The translations under genes were made by a program, and so were the position numbers. Below the pieces are notes generated by a model that was not told the DNA's origin, did not search any database, and was given only the letters and a program-made list of their open reading frames with translations. Shown one piece after another: positions 30,389-41,200 of a stretch of DNA of 64,000 bases. Each line of letters begins with the position of its first letter. Positions within the stretch are counted from its first letter, which is position 1. Source of the stretch: Paraescarpia echinospica (Eukaryota; Annelida; Polychaeta; Sabellida; Siboglinidae); the NCBI GenBank assembly GCA_020002185.1, contig CM034534.1:31144851-31208850 (forward strand). The letters run 5' to 3'.

Positions 30389-30639
30389 CTGCAAGATAGG
30401 ACATCGATTGGATTTGCAGTGATGAACAATTAAAATGTTTAATATTAAGTTAATAGATGATGCCACCAGAACAAGAACAACGATACGAGGTGAATTGAAA
30501 TATATCATAAAAATAACGTAGCCGGAATGCAAAGTATCCTGTTCTGCAGTTATCCTGTTAACTGTTAACATGCTATCACTGAAACACATGAATGGAAAAT
30601 CAGAAAATGGAACCGATCACAACGCCGACTATATACATC

Positions 30640-31140
30640 CAACTACGCAGAACATTGAACAAGAAGAATAACATACATAGCACGATCTACAGTTCTAATG
30701 GATGACGCGTGCAGCTGACAAAAAACTTGTTTTATGGTACATCGCTACGAGTTTTTCTTCTTAAAATAACGGGATTTTTTATCTTAAAAAAAATATTTGT
30801 ATTGTTCAGATGGCATGATCTCGTGTTGGACCATTAACATGGACAAAACAGTGTTTGCGTTGTCATAAACCCGCCTTGTACTTACTACGAAAGCTAGTGC
30901 AGAAGTGTAGCGTGAAGTTTGACTATTTTGCGAGCATCAAGGGGTGTCGTTGGAGGAATTTTGGAGGGCCGTCAAAGGGGGTGCAGTTGGCGGTTTTCGG
31001 GCTAAACCTAGTCGTCTGAACATTCATCACGTTCCGAAGCCAACGACCATTCCAACTGTAAGGGGCTATTTATGCGCATAACGGGTAAATAAATCATGAG
31101 AACAGGTAACTTGGTAAATTCCACAATCCTCGCTAAAGGC
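30640..31140. other. No gene seen
   Basis: AT-rich intron-like sequence between exons. It contains a T-rich stretch (30,765-30,800) and no convincing coding frame. Confidence 0.4.
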
Positions 31141-31144
31141 CTGC

Positions 31145-31580
31145 AACTGCCAAATACATTCTCTTGAGACGATGATGCGATAATAGCGAGACCAGCCAAA
31201 TGACATTCTCTCGAAACGTTGATGCGGTAATAGCGGATCCAGCCAAATAACATTCTCTTGAGACGATGATGCGATAATAGCGAGACCAGCCAAATGACAT
31301 TCTCTTGAGACGTTGATGCGGTAATAGCGAGACCAGCCAAATGACATTCTCTCGAGACGTTGATGCGTTAATAGCGAGACCAGCCAAATGACTTTCTCTT
31401 GAGACGTTGATGCGGTAATAGCGAGACCAGCCAAATGACATTCTCTTGAGACGTTGATGCGATAATAGCGAGACCAGCCAAATGACATTCTCTTGAGACG
31501 TTGATGCGATAATAGCGGGACCAGCCAAATGACATTCTCTTGAGACGATGATGCGATAATAGCGGGACCAGCCAAATGCA
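31145..31580. repeat. 47-bp minisatellite, about nine copies
   Basis: The unit CCAGCCAAATGACATTCTCT + TGAGACGTTGATGCGGTAAT + AGCGAGA recurs every 47 bases from about 31,145 to 31,580 with a few substitutions (GATGATG for GTTGATG, GGGACC for GAGACC). Because 47 is not a multiple of three and the unit lacks minus-strand stops in any frame, all three minus frames are open. It lies in an intron of the cysteine-rich gene. Confidence 0.95.
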
Positions 31581-32029
31581 TTAATATGGATGAATTGGTC
31601 AAAAAGCAGGTAGCAATAAATGTCTGCTTGCTAACAAATGTGTATATCAGTGCGACAAGGATGTGACGAACGTCCAAGTATAGATGAGTATTGGCGGGTG
31701 AAACTATGCTGATGGGATTTCCCAATCCCTCATAACGGCAATAGTAGTAATAGTAACAATAATAACTATTAATCATGTTATTTTGCTCCACGTCCCATGC
31801 AGTCCACAACGATTTACACTTAATATAAAATAGTGTCCTCTCCAAATCTTCTTGTTCAACCATTGTATTATTTAACACATTTATTTACCAACAAATTGTC
31901 AAGCATTTTGTTAATTCAAACTCAATATGTTGCAGTCATTGGCTAAGTGGCTAATCATTACATTGCGATGAGCAGTTAGAATCTTCGTTAATATATGTTT
32001 CTAGAAATTTATTGCATATTGTGAGGAGG

Positions 32030-32085
32030 AAAAAAAAAATATATATGTATATATATATATATATATATACATATTGTGATGGAGA

Positions 32086-32124
<39 letters not shown>

Positions 32125-32125
32125 G
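32030..32125. repeat. (TA)n microsatellite blocks
   Basis: Two alternating TA tracts (32,038-32,070 and 32,089-32,120) separated by CATATTGTGATGGAGAAAC. Confidence 0.9.
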
Positions 32126-32193
32126 TAATTAAAGCCATCAACGTTATATTTTTGCGGTGCATCCTCAATTACAAAATGAACACATTAAATTAC

Positions 32194-32294
32194 CTCGCAT
32201 GGGTCTTTGCATATGCATACGAGAACACCCGCGGAGTTGGTCACTTCGGTCTGAAACGTTCCTTTAGGGCACAAGTCCGGACATTTCGGAAAGC
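32194..32294 (-). CDS. Host exon: antistasin-like cysteine module, phase 1-0 (101 nt)
   Basis: Acceptor TCTGGCCTCAG ends at 32,295; donor GTAATT begins at 32,193. It encodes FPKCPDLCPKGTFQTEV, then VLVCICKDPCE. The CP-LCP-G......C.C-DPC spacing is antistasin-like. An exon of identical length (101 nt) and identical phases lies at 45,291-45,391, so this is a repeated module. It precedes the exon at 30,304-30,388 with matching phase 0. Confidence 0.65.
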
Positions 32295-32344
32295 CTGAGG
32301 CCAGACCAACATACAATATTATTAAAATATTATAAAAAATACAC

Positions 32345-32380
32345 GAGCACATGCAAACACACACACATATTTATACACTG

Positions 32381-32412
<32 letters not shown>

Positions 32413-32700
32413 CAACACAAACACAAACAAACACACACGCACACGCGCACACGCACACACGCACACACACCTCACACACGCACACAAGCACACACGCACA
32501 CACGCCCACACGCCCACACGCACACAGGCACACACGCGCACACACCTCACACACACTCACACGCTCACGCATGCGCACGCTCGCTCAGCCATACGCACGA
32601 ACACTTACACAAGTAATCATGCACACACACCCGCACATATGCACATACACAAACATACACAAACATACACACACACACACACACACACACGAGAGACTGG
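32345..32700. repeat. (TA)n then (ACACGC)n compound microsatellite
   Basis: Alternating TA at 32,380-32,412, then ACACGC/ACAC repeats to about 32,690. It accounts for the His/Thr-rich and Cys/Val-rich ORFs in both directions. Confidence 0.95.
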
Positions 32701-32889
32701 CGGCGACCATCATCAACACCAGGAACAACATGGCTACACCGGATGTATTCACAATTCCTAGGAAACAAACCAAGCACGCTACAGTAGCGAAGAACGCAAA
32801 ACAATTCCCAAAATTTGTGTGACAGAAATGGTGCCACGTTTAATAGTAGTAACTTATATTTAGAAGTAACCACCAAAAGGGTAATTAAC

Positions 32890-33915
32890 GGCTTCCAACC
32901 GACACCATAGAACATGGAAAACGACCTTATGCACAACATCATGTATACATCAACAAAAGGCAGACAAAAGCAGCTTTACCCATCAAAGACGAATGCGGGA
33001 GAGGAAGAACCCAGGCTCATGGACATCATGAACAAGCAAATCTCAACGCAGTGTGTACTCTTTGGCTGGACGAGCACCCAGTTTCCGCTCATTAGAGACA
33101 ACACCCTAGACATCCTGAAGAACGGAATCCAGACAAACAGAGAAAAGAAGGCACAACAACTGAACTCATGCCTACACAGAGATATCAGCTGAAGAAGCAA
33201 CTCGCAATGGAGGTGGCGGGATTTTCTTGAAACTGAAGGATGGACGAAAGACCCAACAGTCTCTCCCAGAGAATGGTACTCCACAGGTCACAAAGCTGAT
33301 GCCCAGTCCTTGAAGTCAACAGCTAAAATGTTGGTACAGCAGAGAGCGGTCACACAACAACGTTGTTATCTTTTCTGATGCACCGTCGGTGATGTAGAGA
33401 CTATCTATCCCCCAAATCAAGGAACTCGACCTCCTTGCCAGTGCCTTGTCTGCACTTCCGATCGCCAGCAGACAGACATGGCTGCAGTGGATTCCAGCGC
33501 ACTGCATCATCTCTGGAAACGAGGAAGTGAACAGATTGACAAATGAAGGGAACTGGATCAAGAGTATCGCGAGACCAGTTATGAATAACCAAAACATCGC
33601 GTATCAAAATGAGACGAAGACATGACTGAAACAACAACAGCGACGACAACTATTACCAGCTGTGCAGAGAAGACCAGGTGACAATGGTGCGCCCGAGGGT
33701 TGGACCCTGCAGACTCCGGCACTATTATGCACACCAGAATATACTTTGAAGAAACCGACATATTTCTCTGTGGCATGGCTCAACACCTTATGTAAGATAA
33801 TCCAACACATCGGGATGAGAGGAAGGCATCCTGGCCAACAGAAACATCAATAAAGGAACATATCTTTTGACTTCTGAAAAACGATAAATACTGTTAATAA
33901 TAATAATAATAAGAT
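32890..33915 (+). pseudogene. I/Nimb-type LINE 3' remnant with RNase H domain
   Basis: Around 33,360-33,570 the plus strand, with frame changes, encodes VVIFSDAPSV (first RNase H Asp), LDLLASALSAL and LQWIPAHCIISGNEEVNRL (His and Asn/Asp region). Further on, GHCRLRHYYAH-like and ICLCGMAQH pieces (33,690-33,790) correspond to the Cys-rich C-terminus of I-clade elements. The element ends in (TAA)n at 33,893-33,912. Too degraded for the RT to be traced with confidence upstream. Confidence 0.55.
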
Positions 33916-34029
33916 AACTTCTGTTGCGCCTAAATCCTTGGAACCAAGCTCAGAGGCGCATCAATAAAAGGATTGGTCAATCTCTAAATCCATAAACAGT
34001 ATTCTAGTTGTCAACAGATGGGTAAAGGC

Positions 34030-34790
34030 GCTAGGGAGCTACGGTGGATAAGTTTTTAAATGATGACGGAGTTTTGTAATATTTTCAACTGATCTAACAC
34101 TAAGAAGGAGCATATTCGAAAGAGTTGGTGCAGCAACAAAAAAAGCCCTAGTTCCAATGTTAATGTTGACTCTAGGAACAAAAAGTAGGTCAGAACAAGA
34201 TGCTCGAAGCTGGATTGGTTTTCTTACAGGAGTAAGCAATGAATGCAAATAAGATGGTTGCTTACTGGACAGTGCCTGGTATGTAATGGTACAGATCTTA
34301 AATAGTATACGTTATTGTGCAGGAAGCCAATGCAAAGATTTCAAAAGTGGTACAGAGCGAGAAAAACGAGGAGATCTTGTAACTACTCTTGTTAGACAAT
34401 TTTGGACACGCTGAAGTTTTGTGATATCCTTGCTAGCGATATTATAAAGGAGGGAATTGCAATAGTCAAGTCTACTGCTAACAAGCGCTGTTGCAATAGT
34501 GTTTGCAACAGAAAATGACATATACCGGCGATTACGGCGAAGATCACGAATATGATAAAAACAGCAGCGACATGTTTGAGATATGTGTTGTCGGAAAATG
34601 AAGTTACTATCAAAGATCTATCCTAGATTCCGCGCCGAGGTTGCTAGCGTGATATACTGATTCAAAATACGCGTAGGGAAAAAAACATCAAATTTATTAC
34701 GTTGCATTGGAGTACCAATAATGATAAATTCAGTTTTATTTGCAGTTAATTTCAACTTGCTGTCAGTTATCCAGTGGAAGATATATTGAA
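34030..34790 (-). pseudogene. CR1/L2-type LINE, RT C-terminal part
   Basis: On the minus strand: KLTANKTEFIIIG (~34,750), then SARNLG and RRNRRYMSFSVANTIATAL, VSSRLDYCNSLLYN (~34,480), QRVQNCLTRVVTR, LKSLHWLPAQ (34,312) and LLFVPRVNINIGTRAFFVAAPTL (~34,150). These are the thumb/connection segments downstream of the catalytic box. Frames change near 34,310 and 34,515. The 3' tail and (TAATAA)n at 33,893 may be shared. Confidence 0.7.
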
Positions 34791-34799
34791 GGCAAGTTA

Positions 34800-35170
34800 A
34801 GGGAGCGATTTGTATCCGTAGTATCAGTCAGAGCGAACGCCTATGAAGAAGTTGGGAAAATGTGTATGCATGTATGGTATAGATATCCCGATTTTGTGTG
34901 TATAGCGCCTCGAATTGTAATAACATTATCGTCATTTACCGATGTATCGATGTATCATTACTGCCCTTTTTACAGTGCACCACCGGTGACAATAAGTTAT
35001 GACGTCATGACGTTTAACGGAGATATATGTAATTAATAACTTACGATCAATGTGTATCCAAGAAATAAAACCGTTTAAATAATTCCTCTAGGCCCCTATA
35101 AGTTTGTTTGAATATATCAGTATGTCAACGATGACAGACGTTCGCGCCATTTAATAAAATGCAATACGTT
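34800..35170. other. No gene seen
   Basis: AT-rich; contains ATGACGTCATGACG at ~35,000, no coding frame of note. Confidence 0.35.
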
Positions 35171-35184
35171 TATAATGTTAAGAA

Positions 35185-35325
35185 CGCGTAGATAAAATAA
35201 AATAGATAACATAACGTATATAACATAAGGTAGATAACTTAAGGTAGATAGCATAAGGTAGATAACCTAAGGTAGATAACATAAGGTAGGTAGCATAAGG
35301 TAGATAAGATAAGGTTGCAGCCTTA
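35185..35325. repeat. AAGGTAGATAAC minisatellite (~12 bp)
   Basis: The word GTAGATAACATAAGGTAGATA and shorter variants repeat about ten times. Confidence 0.85.
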
Positions 35326-35567
35326 AAACGCAGTCTAGTACATATAGTGTGTTCTGTAGTGCTTACCAATGTGACTTATTATTTGGAACTGTTTATCGTT
35401 GAATATTTCACTTTCAAGTAAGAATCACAACACAAATTGCACAAACTACATTATATATGTTGAACCACAACAGTCCGTTTTTAATGCAAATGTTACGGAC
35501 ATTAAAGGAACATTTTCAACAACATCACTTGCGTCACAACTTATGAACTTCCTATATAGGCATTTAA

Positions 35568-36116
35568 GTGGTCAACGGCAAAGCACCTGAAGCACCTGAA
35601 GCATCTGAAGCACCTGAAGCACTTGAAGCACCTGAAGCACCCACCTTTGAGTCCAACTTACGTTCGTCTTGTTCTTGCGTCGTACCTGTATTCCTGCAGA
35701 CTGAATATAGTTGTATGTCGTCTGGCTCTTATTCAACTAATACTTTTTATGCTTCTAGTGCTGAATGTCACTCCTACCTGTGTGTGACTAAGTACCGCAA
35801 GCTCTGGGGACCTCGTCTTGCTCATTTCGAAATCAGTAATTATTGGCTGACACGCTCGTGGATATATAACGCCACGGGGAAGCGAAGTTCCCCTCAACGA
35901 GTGCGATTATTAATGCTGCAGGCTTGTCGTGTAGAACGACGCTGTTCTCAGTGGGCTATACGTCAAGGAAGAACGGCCTGTAACTGCAGGTACAATAACT
36001 GCAGGTGTTCTCAGCATTTAGACATGCATTATACGATTATTTCGTGTCGTTGGTTTGACGTATATTGTTTGATTGTTATACATCGACCACTGACATTACA
36101 CAAATTTATTCCATAA
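35568..36116 (+). other. Unrecognised 182-codon open frame with 9-bp repeat
   Basis: Open from a GTG, so not a credible eukaryotic start as given. It begins with a GCACCTGAA nonamer repeated about seven times (Glu-Ala-Pro), followed by Ser/Cys-rich and Arg-rich stretches (ACRVERRCSQWAIRQGRTACNCRYNNCRC). No family recognised. The next ~150 bases repeat twice in diverged form (36,050-36,250). Confidence 0.2.
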
Positions 36117-36289
36117 CATGTTATGTATGATATTATTATAACATCACATCATATTTAGACACGTAAAATATGATTATTATTGAGTTGTTGGTTTGACGCA
36201 TATTGTTTGATTGTTATGCATCGACAACTGATATAACATCATTTGATTCCGTAACATGTTATGTATAATGTTATTATAACAACACAATA

Positions 36290-36485
36290 TGTATCTTGTG
36301 TATGTGCGTGCGTGCATGCGTGCATGCGGGTGTGCGTGCGTGAGTGTCAGTGTGTATTTATGAGGAGGCTGCGTGCAGGCATGCTTCTGTGTGCCTGTGT
36401 GCATTCACGTGTGTGTTTGTGTGTCGGGCATGTGCGTGCGTGTGTGCGTGTCTGAGCGTGTGTGTGAGTGTGCGTGTGTGAAAAA
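36290..36485. repeat. (GTGC)n/(GT)n microsatellite
   Basis: GTGCGTGCGTGCATGC-type repeats. Confidence 0.9.
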
Positions 36486-36574
36486 CGAATTTCGCTCGGT
36501 GGCAACTTTTTTGGGAAGGAAACTGAGTTGTCTACATCTACGTCGGTACCCTGTAAAGAAGCTTATATATCATC

Positions 36575-37005
36575 AATGGTGGACACTTCACATTTGGCAC
36601 GAGACAGCATGCACTGTTCCCATCGTCGGTGTTCTTATTAACGTCGTTTTTCTTGGCCAGAACACGATAAATTAGCTACCATCTGTCCACATGACGTGTG
36701 CGGAATATTTTTACAGAGTAATGACGGAATTGCATGTACCATGCAAACCGCTTTTTGCCATCATTGCCGGTGTTGCAATCATTGTCGGTGTTCTTATTTA
36801 TTACTAAGGGTGGACAATTCACTGTTGGCACGGGACAGCATGCACTGTTCCCATCATTGGCGGTGTTCTTATTGATGTCGACTTTGTTGGCCAGAACTCG
36901 ATAAATTAGCTACCACCTGTCCACATGACGTGCGCGGAAAGTCTTTACAGAGTAATGACGGAATTGCATTCACCATGCAAGCCGCTTGTTGCCATTACTG
37001 GTGTC
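36575..37005. repeat. Tandem duplication, ~245-bp unit
   Basis: GGTGGACACTTCACATTTGG at 36,578 recurs as GGTGGACAATTCACTGTTGG at ~36,810. The following ~200 bases (GACAGCATGCACTGTTCCCA ... TTACAGAGTAATGACGGAAT) match closely in both. No gene recognised in it. Confidence 0.75.
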
Positions 37006-37319
37006 AGCCATGTTTCAAAACAAAAACTACCGGAACGGTCGTTTTCTGGAACTGCAGCTGTTAAGAGACAGTTGCAACAACATTGCCTAGCTCAGTGTCA
37101 TAGTTCATTTAAGCAAGCAAACATAATAATTACACGGTATTACATTTGACGAAGATGCAAAGCTTCTGTTCAGAACTGACGATCAACCAGTGTTCGTGTT
37201 GTGCTACCAAGACGGGTCCCATGAGTTTTCTACTTTGCTAACAAGCCTTCGCGTTCGCCAGTGTGGTGTACGTACACACAAGATAGGCACTGTGGTCAGT
37301 CGCAATACGCGTACCTGCG

Positions 37320-37500
37320 CAACACCCAATTGTAATAATAATAATTCTTACTTTTTACGTAGCGCCATAACCATAACGTTCATAGCGCTTTACATCAGAC
37401 TAATACATAAATTGTAGAAATAAAACAACTACACATGTATATATATATATATATATATATTAATATGTATGTATATATATATATATATATAAATTTAGTT
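37320..37500. repeat. LINE-tail-like segment and (TA)n
   Basis: AATAATAATAATTCTTACTT and TAGCGCCATAACCATAACGT at 37,333-37,400 resemble L2/CR1 3' tails; (TA)n follows at 37,435-37,490. Confidence 0.5.
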
Positions 37501-37504
37501 GGCA

Positions 37505-37905
37505 GACAATGCAATATTCTTTTTTAATCGGTGTTATGTGGTCACAGCGAGTTTGAACATTATAATTATGGCTGTCATGATGTAAATGTGGTGACGTGGT
37601 AGCCAAATGCATTCCCATTGTCCAATATAGATATGATGATAGCGTGCACTAGTGATTTAGTTGCATGATATGACTAATGTTGTGGAGGTGCAAATACGCT
37701 GTTCAGCATTTATGTGGTTAGTAAGGTTGAGGGAATGATCGAATACAACGCGAAGGTTTCATACATTTGACGATGTACACATATTCGAGTCACCAATACT
37801 AATACAAATGTCCTTTAGCAGTGACAACTTCTTCTGCTTAGTACTGTTTAGTAGATCATTCATTAGCCACATATTTTCAAAGATCTATTATATATATTAT
37901 ATATA
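37505..37905. other. No gene seen
   Basis: AT-rich sequence, possibly a decayed minus-strand LINE piece; nothing supportable. Confidence 0.3.
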
Positions 37906-37916
37906 TATAATCCCTA

Positions 37917-38150
37917 GTAGAAATCATCTACTTAGATATTCAGAAAGCGCTTTCATCAAAGTGCCACATCAAAGACTACTGCTTAAACTAAAGGCCCATG
38001 GCATAGGGGAATATATTATTAACTCAATAGAAAAATGGCTGATTGACAGAAGACAAGATGTAGTAGTTGATGGGAGGCTTCAAACTGGAAATCAGTTTTG
38101 AGTGGGGTACCACAGGGATCTAACTGGTCCCAATGGGACCTATATCATTA
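37917..38150 (+). pseudogene. CR1 RT middle fragment
   Basis: Aligns with copy A 4,965-5,140: IYLDIQKA (motif A region), KLKAHGIGEYIINSIEKWLIDRRQ and, in another frame, SGVPQGS. Immediately to the right the same family runs in the opposite direction (38,236 onward), giving an inverted junction at a TA-rich spacer. Confidence 0.75.
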
Positions 38151-38235
38151 TTAATACATATACACTTATACATACATATACATAGTTATGATTATATATA
38201 TATATATATATATGTATGTATTAAAAACCCACGTT

Positions 38236-41200
38236 GATATGGGTTCATTAAATAATGTTTAACAAGAAAAAGTACAATGTGATCTTTAATTAGTCTTTCT
38301 AATAATTTGGAAATCACCGATCATAAACTCACTGTTCTGTAGTTCTCTGACTTGTTTCTCGAACCTTTTTTTAAGTAACGGTATAATGTTTGCTTCTTTC
38401 CATCCTAAAGGAACCACTCCCTTTTCAAATGACAAGTGGAAAAACTGTTGCAAACGGTATGCTAATTTGTTTTACAATTTTCAATAGTAGTTTGGGCGGG
38501 ATCCCATCCACTCCAGTTGATTTATTAACCTTCATGGCCCTAATTTTCTAATCTACCTTTTCCGAGGTTACAATTAACTGTTCTAAATAGTCTGATTCCG
38601 GCCCCTTGAACTTAGACTCAGGCACCGGTAAACAGCGAACTAAAATACTCATTCTGGTCTTCTGCCATTAAGAATCCCTCTGATATTATTCTTCCCTGCT
38701 CTATCTTCTAGAGTACCGACCGTATTCTGATCTTTCTGTTTGTTCCGAACATATGCATTAAAACTCTTGCTGTAATGTTTTACATTACAAGCAAATTTTT
38801 TTTTATACCTTCTCTTTGAATTTCTAATTTCAGCTGTACCTTGGTTAAGTACATATTTATAAATGTTGTAGTCTTCATCATTTCAAGTACGTCGATCTAT
38901 ATGACTTGCACATAATTTGTTTGTATTTAATGGTTCTAATGGCTTCTTTCTATAAATATTTATTTCTAGACAGTTTGCTTTATTTGTCAAGGGAACACAT
39001 TTATTTACAATGCATTCAATTTCGTTCGTTAAAATATCCCAGCAGTCTGTTGCTTTTTTTTGGTTTAGTGTATTATTCCATTCTATCTTTGCTAAATATT
39101 TCCTCATGTCCTTATATCTTCCTTTGTGGAAATATCTCCTTTACTGCTATTTACTCTTCATTTCTGATTTTACTTTCGTCATAATAGGTATCTGGATGTG
39201 ATTTAAAAATAATAATAATAATAAGTTTATTTTCTTTGGCAGCCATAGAGGCTGAAAATTAAATAATGTAGATTAATAAAACACTAACTGGAATATATAA
39301 ACTAAATAAATTACATTATTACTAATTGAAATGTATAATTTGAGTATAAATACGTAAATAGAAGAAATAACTAAAACAGGATTCACTGTCAATTCGTAGG
39401 AAATAAAATGTCCGATTACTGCCAGTGATACAGTCCATAAGTTATAAGAGTTCTTAAAGAGTTCGGTCCTACACAGAGGAGCACTGTACACACGTACGTT
39501 TCGGATTGCGCATGGAGGTGTCCGGGAGGAAGGCAGTAAATGGTGTAGTTTTTGGTTAGGTTGTTGTATGTTCGTGGATAGAGTTCTGCACAACGTCCCC
39601 CTCTGGTCTGCCATCGTCGGTAGTCTCGTTGTGGCGATGGTTTCATCGTAACACATATCATGGAATATGATCTGCATAGCTCGTCTGTGGATATTTTTCA
39701 GCTGCTTGGTTTGCCTTTTCGTTAAGCTCGTATGCCACACCTGGCAGGCATACCCAATGACCGATCGAATTAGTGATGTATATATCTTGACGAGATGATG
39801 GGGATCGACACCTGCTCGCTTGAGCAGAATTTTGAAATATTGTCTTTGTGACGCTTTAGCGGTGATTTCATCGATGTGAAGTTGTCACGTAAGATCATGT
39901 GAAAGTGTGACACCTAGTAGGCGAGTGCAGTTTATTAATTCTATATGTCTGTCGTTGATCATTATCGGTTGGATATATGGTTGTTTTCTTGAAGCATATG
40001 CACATTTCCTTCGTTTTGTCGTAGTTCATCGCCATTTCGTTGGTGGCAGTCCACTGTGCTACTTCGTCTGCCGCTGTTTGGAGCGAGCTATCGAGGCCTG
40101 AAGGTGAACATGATTCCCATATTGTGCAATCGTCTACATATGTGACGTGTTCACAAGCTGTTTGTAAGTAATTTATATAATGCACAACACCGATCGGGCC
40201 AAAGATTGTTCCTTGCGGCACGCCTGCGTTGACAGTAGTGTACTTCGACTTGATACGGCCGATCTTCATTCGCTGTTTGCGTTGGCATAAGAAGGATATT
40301 ATCCATTTGATTATGAAATTCGAGAGTCCAAGTGGCACGCATTTAGTTAGCAGAGTGTGGTGGTCTACTCTATCAAACGCTTTACTAAAATCAACGAGTA
40401 GTACGCGGATCATAGTTCCGGTGGAATCGAACTAACGGAATAAGATCGTTCGTCACGGATTGGAAGAAATCGCACACGTCGTTGGCGAGAACGTCTAAAT
40501 TTCCAGAGCAATGCGCGTTAGCGAGTCCCTGCAGATTGTTGCGGTTTACTTTGACACCAGCAATGTCTTTAACGTGTTCCACCATCGTTTCGGGTGATCT
40601 TTGGTTTCCACCAAGAAGTGTACTCTGGCGGCGGCGAATTAGATAGCGAAAATTACCATCTATCCAATGTCTGTCACTTGATCATCGTCTGATTTGGCGC
40701 TCTGGAAGATGCAAATCAACTAATGTTTTTATACTAGAGTTGAAGAAATTAAGTTGCTCTTCGCAGGTTGGTACACGGAATTGCATTTCCCATGAGATGG
40801 CTCGAAGCGCTGCCGCAAAACGGGCCCGGTCACATGGTTTGTGACTGCGCGAAGGTGTGCTTGAGACCACTGGTGTGGTATCATTTGACGATGTTGACGG
40901 AATACAAACAAGCACATTATGATCTGAGAGGCCGTTTGGCGCGGTATTGACAGGGCAACGATAAAAGTTAGGCAATTTGGTATAGACGTTATCCAATATC
41001 GTTTTTCCTCATGTTGGTTGGTCGACAATCTGTTTCAAGTCGTGATTTCGTTTCAAGTGAGAATCCTTCATCTTGGAATCGCCCATTATGACGATACCCG
41101 TACGTGGGTTGTGTCGTCGTATGTAGTCTAGCGACTGGTCGATGTGTTTTAGCATTCACCAATCATCTGACCCGGGAGGATGATATATGGATCCAATTGT

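Noticed and set aside
31145..31580. CRISPR-like array
   Set aside because: The 47-bp units are contiguous without spacers and the context is eukaryotic.
32330..32822. Cys/Val-rich or Thr/His-rich ORFs on both strands
   Set aside because: Products of the ACACGC microsatellite.
34980..35010. Second CRE/ATF site (ATGACGTCATGACG) as a promoter
   Set aside because: No TATA box, ORF or exon nearby to support it.
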